64,000 nt of DNA from contig NZ_JBPUSJ010000012.1 of assembly GCF_051851475.1 (NCBI RefSeq), positions 62,001 through 126,000 of the forward strand, written 5' to 3'. The translations under genes and the position numbers were made by a program. The stretch comes from Carboxylicivirga taeanensis. GTDB taxonomy: Bacteria > Bacteroidota > Bacteroidia > Bacteroidales > Marinilabiliaceae. Position 1 is the first letter of the stretch; each line of letters opens with the position of its first letter. The notes under the pieces are model-generated. The model saw only the letters and a list, made by a program, of their open reading frames with translations, was not told the DNA's origin and made no database searches. Shown one piece after another: positions 61,724 through 64,000 of the stretch.

Positions 61724-62451
61724 TGGGATTATTGGGATCATTTTTAGGAGCAAGCATAGGATGGTGGACTTTAGGACCAATTGGGGCCATTATGGGCTTG
61801 GTACTTGGTCATTTGTCCGAGGAGCAATCGACTATTGTTAAAAACAGTAAGCAGTCGCCCGAGCAAAACGCGCGTAGTGGCTTTTTAGCGACCTTATTGG
61901 TTCTTGTTGCCGCTGTTATGAAAGCAGATGGTCGGGTCGTGCGTTCCGAATTGGATTATGTAAAAAGTAGTCTGATTGCGACATTCGGGGAGAAGGAAGC
62001 GGGTAAAGCCCTGCTGATGTTGCGAGATATCTTAAATCAGGACATTCCTGTTGGTGAAGTGCTGCATCAGGCACGCGTGCACATTAACTATTCATCGAAG
62101 GTGCAGCTGATGCACCTATTATATGGTATTGCGTTGGCCGATGGCCGATTTTCCGCAGAAGAACAACAATTTCTTAAGCAGATTGCATCGGGCTTAGGTA
62201 TTTCACAAAAAGATTTCGAAGCCATAAGTGCGATGTTTGTTCCAAGCACTGCAGCTGCGTATAAAATTTTAGAAATTGACGAATCAGCATCCGATGAAGA
62301 AATTAAGCGAGCCTATAAAAAGATGGCGGTGCGCTTTCATCCTGATAAGGTGACGCATTTGGGTGATGACATCCGAAAAGATGCGGAAAAGAAGTTTCAG
62401 AAAATTAATGAGGCCTACGGGCAAATCAAAAAGGAGCGAGGGATAAAATAA
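61723..62451 (+). CDS. TerB-DnaJ (DjlA-like) membrane co-chaperone
   Basis: 242 residues from ATG 61723, one base into the coaE stop. Residues 1-30 are hydrophobic and glycine-rich (LLGSFLGASIGWWTLGPIGAIMGLVLG), a membrane anchor. Residues 60-175 form a TerB-like domain. Residues 185-242 are a J domain with the HPD motif (RFHPDKVTHLGDD) that stimulates DnaK. Similar to DjlA of Proteobacteria in layout. Confidence 0.9.
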   Translation: MGLLGSFLGASIGWWTLGPIGAIMGLVLGHLSEEQSTIVKNSKQSPEQNARSGFLATLLVLVAAVMKADGRVVRSELDYVKSSLIATFGEKEAGKALLMLRDILNQDIPVGEVLHQARVHINYSSKVQLMHLLYGIALADGRFSAEEQQFLKQIASGLGISQKDFEAISAMFVPSTAAAYKILEIDESASDEEIKRAYKKMAVRFHPDKVTHLGDDIRKDAEKKFQKINEAYGQIKKERGIK

Positions 62452-62497
62452 TTAGCCATACTTAATGAAATTCTTTTGCTCATAGCATCTATAATTC

Positions 62498-62505
62498 TAT
62501 TTTTG
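62498..62505 (+). promoter_or_regulatory. Promoter box of the DUF5606 gene
   Basis: TATTTTTG (TAnnTTTG), 18 nt before ATG 62524; it rules out the upstream in-frame start at 62476. Confidence 0.55.
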
Positions 62506-62523
62506 CACAAAAAAAGTAAACAT

Positions 62524-62937
62524 ATGTTGAAAGGAATATTGGCGATTTCAGGACAAAGAGGACTTTTTAAGCTGGTGTCGCAAGCGAAAAACTCAATTAT
62601 TGTTGAGTCGTTGATTGATGGGAAAAAAATGCCGGCCTATGCTACATCACGAATCAGTGCCTTGGAAGATATTTCCATTTACACTGAGGACGAAGATGTG
62701 AAGCTCTTCGATGTGTTTAAGGCAATTTACGAGAAGGAAGAAGGTGGCGTGGCTATTTCACCCAAAAGCTCGTCAGCTGAGTTAAAGGCATACTTTGAGG
62801 AGGTGCTGCCTTTATATGATAAGGATAGAGTATATGTTTCTGATATTAAAAAAGTGCTGACTTGGTACAACCTATTAATTGAGAACGAAATGTTCGATCC
62901 CAATGCGGTTGAAGAAACGGAAGAAGAGTCTGCTTAA
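62524..62937 (+). CDS. DUF5606 family protein
   Basis: 137 residues from ATG 62524. The start MLKGILAISGQRGLFKLVSQAKNS, the middle TSRISALEDISIYTEDEDVKL and the end TWYNLLIENEMFDPNAVEETEEE are characteristic of this Bacteroidota family of unknown function. It appears to have its own promoter and is cytoplasmic. Confidence 0.85.
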   Translation: MLKGILAISGQRGLFKLVSQAKNSIIVESLIDGKKMPAYATSRISALEDISIYTEDEDVKLFDVFKAIYEKEEGGVAISPKSSSAELKAYFEEVLPLYDKDRVYVSDIKKVLTWYNLLIENEMFDPNAVEETEEESA

Positions 62938-63023
62938 GACTCCACTGAGTAGAATAATATGAGGAAGAGGCATCTGGATAAGGTGTCTCTTTTTTTTTGT
63001 GTTGATATGTAGTTCGTTATGGC

Positions 63024-63031
63024 TATATTTG
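63024..63031 (+). promoter_or_regulatory. Promoter box of the 63066 gene
   Basis: TATATTTG (TAnnTTTG), 34 nt before ATG 63066. Confidence 0.45.
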
Positions 63032-63065
63032 TTGATAGAGTTTGAATAATCCTAAACGTTACATA

Positions 63066-63791
63066 ATGAGAACATATTTTATTTTGCTGGTTCTACTTAC
63101 CTGTGGAGGAACATTAAATGCACAATCGCAGCTGTATACCGTCACAAGTGGTGAGATGATTTTTAGTTGGGCTGATGTGGAGCAGGCCCCTTTAGCCGGT
63201 GGACCGCACGAAAATGTTGCCGGTGTTCCTCGCTTTAGTATGTTTCTTCATGTTGGACAATATGTGCACCTCGACTTCACAAATACCATTGGCTTGTATT
63301 CGGGGTTGGCACTGCGTAATATTGGCTTTATCACCAAAGATGATGCCCTGGATTTGGGTGTTGAGAAGGAAAAGCATCGTTCCTATAGCTTGGGTTTGCC
63401 AATAGCCTTTAAGCTTGGTGCATTTAAAGAGCATTTCTACTTATTTGGAGGAGCCGAGTATGAGTTATTGTTTCATTATAAATACAAGTACTGGATAGAT
63501 GGCGACAAGCATAAAACATCCGAGTGGTTCAGCAACCGTACCAAGCGTTTCGTCCCCTCCGTTTTTGCAGGCGTGCAGTTTCCACGAGGGTTAAACCTTA
63601 AATTTAAATATTATCTGGATGACTTCTTGAATAGTGATTTTTCAAAAGGAGATAATCCATTGAACGACTATTCGCGCTATGGAAGTACACAAATGTTTTA
63701 TATTTCATTAAGCTGGCAGTTTGATACGCGTGATTTTAATAAAATATGGAACGGAGAAAGAAGTGGTCGGGCTTACAATGCCAGAATTTAA
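63066..63791 (+). CDS. Outer-membrane beta-barrel-like protein, secreted
   Basis: 241 residues from ATG 63066 (MRTYFILLVLLTCGGTLNAQ), a clear signal peptide; an upstream in-frame TTG adds a polar tail and is rejected. The mature part is made of alternating strands (YVHLDFTNTIGLYSGLALR, FYLFGGAEYELLFHYKYKYW) typical of porin-like barrels. No family is recognised. Confidence 0.6.
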   Translation: MRTYFILLVLLTCGGTLNAQSQLYTVTSGEMIFSWADVEQAPLAGGPHENVAGVPRFSMFLHVGQYVHLDFTNTIGLYSGLALRNIGFITKDDALDLGVEKEKHRSYSLGLPIAFKLGAFKEHFYLFGGAEYELLFHYKYKYWIDGDKHKTSEWFSNRTKRFVPSVFAGVQFPRGLNLKFKYYLDDFLNSDFSKGDNPLNDYSRYGSTQMFYISLSWQFDTRDFNKIWNGERSGRAYNARI

Positions 63792-63862
63792 TACGACCAC
63801 CCAAATTTGTTTATCTGTAGGTTATTTTAAAGCATGCTACTATTTTTTTGGCAACCCAAAAG

Positions 63863-64000
63863 CTATTTCAAGGATTTGTAATGATTTCTAATCTCATATT
63901 CAATTTGTTTGTCCCAAAGCTTATTAAGTACCTCTTTCGCCATATTTTCGTAATAATCAGCTTTTGATTTTTGGCCCATTTTCTGATAAATACCGGCCAG
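63863..64000 (-). CDS. C-terminal end of a TPR-type protein (truncated by window end)
   Basis: The last 45 codons of a minus-strand gene ending in TAG at 63865-63863. The sequence LAGIYQKMGQKSKADYYENM followed by AKEVLNKLW has the helix-turn-helix pattern of a tetratricopeptide repeat. The rest lies beyond base 64000, so nothing can be said about the full protein. Confidence 0.6.
   Translation of the reverse strand: MAGIYQKMGQKSKADYYENMAKEVLNKLWDKQIEYEIRNHYKSLK

Noticed and set aside
1..64000. CRISPR arrays, rRNA, tRNA genes and insertion-sequence transposases
   Set aside because: I looked for regular spaced repeats, CCA-ending cloverleaf genes and DDE or HUH transposase proteins and saw none; the repeats at 19755 are dyads without unique spacers of CRISPR type.

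Overview
The window is a 64 kb chromosomal segment of a Bacteroidota bacterium, most likely a marine member of the Bacteroidales/Marinilabiliales type. The family content points there: TonB receptor with a carboxypeptidase-like domain next to a DUF4249 lipoprotein, DUF349, DUF4293, DUF5606, DUF6261, PUR-type DUF3276, long NusB, FeoA-FeoB fusion, and LytS/LytTR pairs. Many genes also carry the Bacteroidota promoter box TAnnTTTG 15-40 nt before the start codon. The assignment rests on gene content only; there is no rRNA or tRNA gene in the window.

Layout. 1-3716: end of a universal stress protein, then a tight four-gene run (secreted protein, threonine aldolase, rhomboid protease, RNA ligase/CPDase). 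3919-5762: LytS-type kinase and LytTR regulator. 5895-14010: formate-THF ligase, C69 dipeptidase, multi-PAS kinase, KdsA, RarA. 14301-15143: secreted metallo-beta-lactamase-fold hydrolase. 15230-18903: an AT-rich accessory island. 19008-21202: a DUF6261 gene and 1.5 kb of repeats. 21236-26334: tRNA deacylase, MsrA, the pyrBI operon with a leader, flavin reductase, DUF2807 protein. 26418-31475: SNF2 helicase and DUF349 protein. 31820-32853: a frameshifted two-domain SnoaL-like lipoprotein. 33130-38349: trmD, a repeat-flanked intergenic region with a tiny membrane-peptide gene, a WG-repeat lipoprotein, an AddB-like nuclease. 38571-43168: 2-oxoglutarate dehydrogenase E1/E2 and an acetyltransferase. 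43216-49615: M28 peptidase, lipoprotein, TonB receptor and DUF4249. 49666-53612: DUF4293, uridine phosphorylase, SirB1-like, PepD. 53663-57961: ferrous iron uptake and small conserved genes. 58366-62937: the nusB-DUF1573-yajC-ybbR-coaE-dnaJ-like-DUF5606 housekeeping block. The window ends in an outer-membrane-like protein and the tail of a TPR gene on the minus strand.

Most interesting region: 15230-18903. Two minus-strand transcription units, a toxin-antitoxin operon with a Panacea-domain antitoxin plus a third small gene, and a single-gene ATPase-TOPRIM nuclease, are each followed within 5-13 bp by an element with the layout of an integron attC site (RYYYAAC-like and GTTRRRY-like ends, imperfect outer stem, inner hairpin). 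The two elements align over their 5' 37 nt. No integrase is present, so this looks like a cassette cluster lacking an integrase (CALIN). The palindromic half-sites TTTTCTAT/ATAGAAAA occur in front of both units, suggesting a shared repressor.

Other notable signals: a pyrL-like leader reading frame that runs through a U-tract and an intrinsic terminator and stops 2 nt before pyrB; a complete 36-codon membrane-peptide transcription unit at 34105-34344; a seven-unit array of dyads with a 42-bp period upstream of the DUF6261 gene; and two families of duplicated multi-hairpin intergenic repeats.
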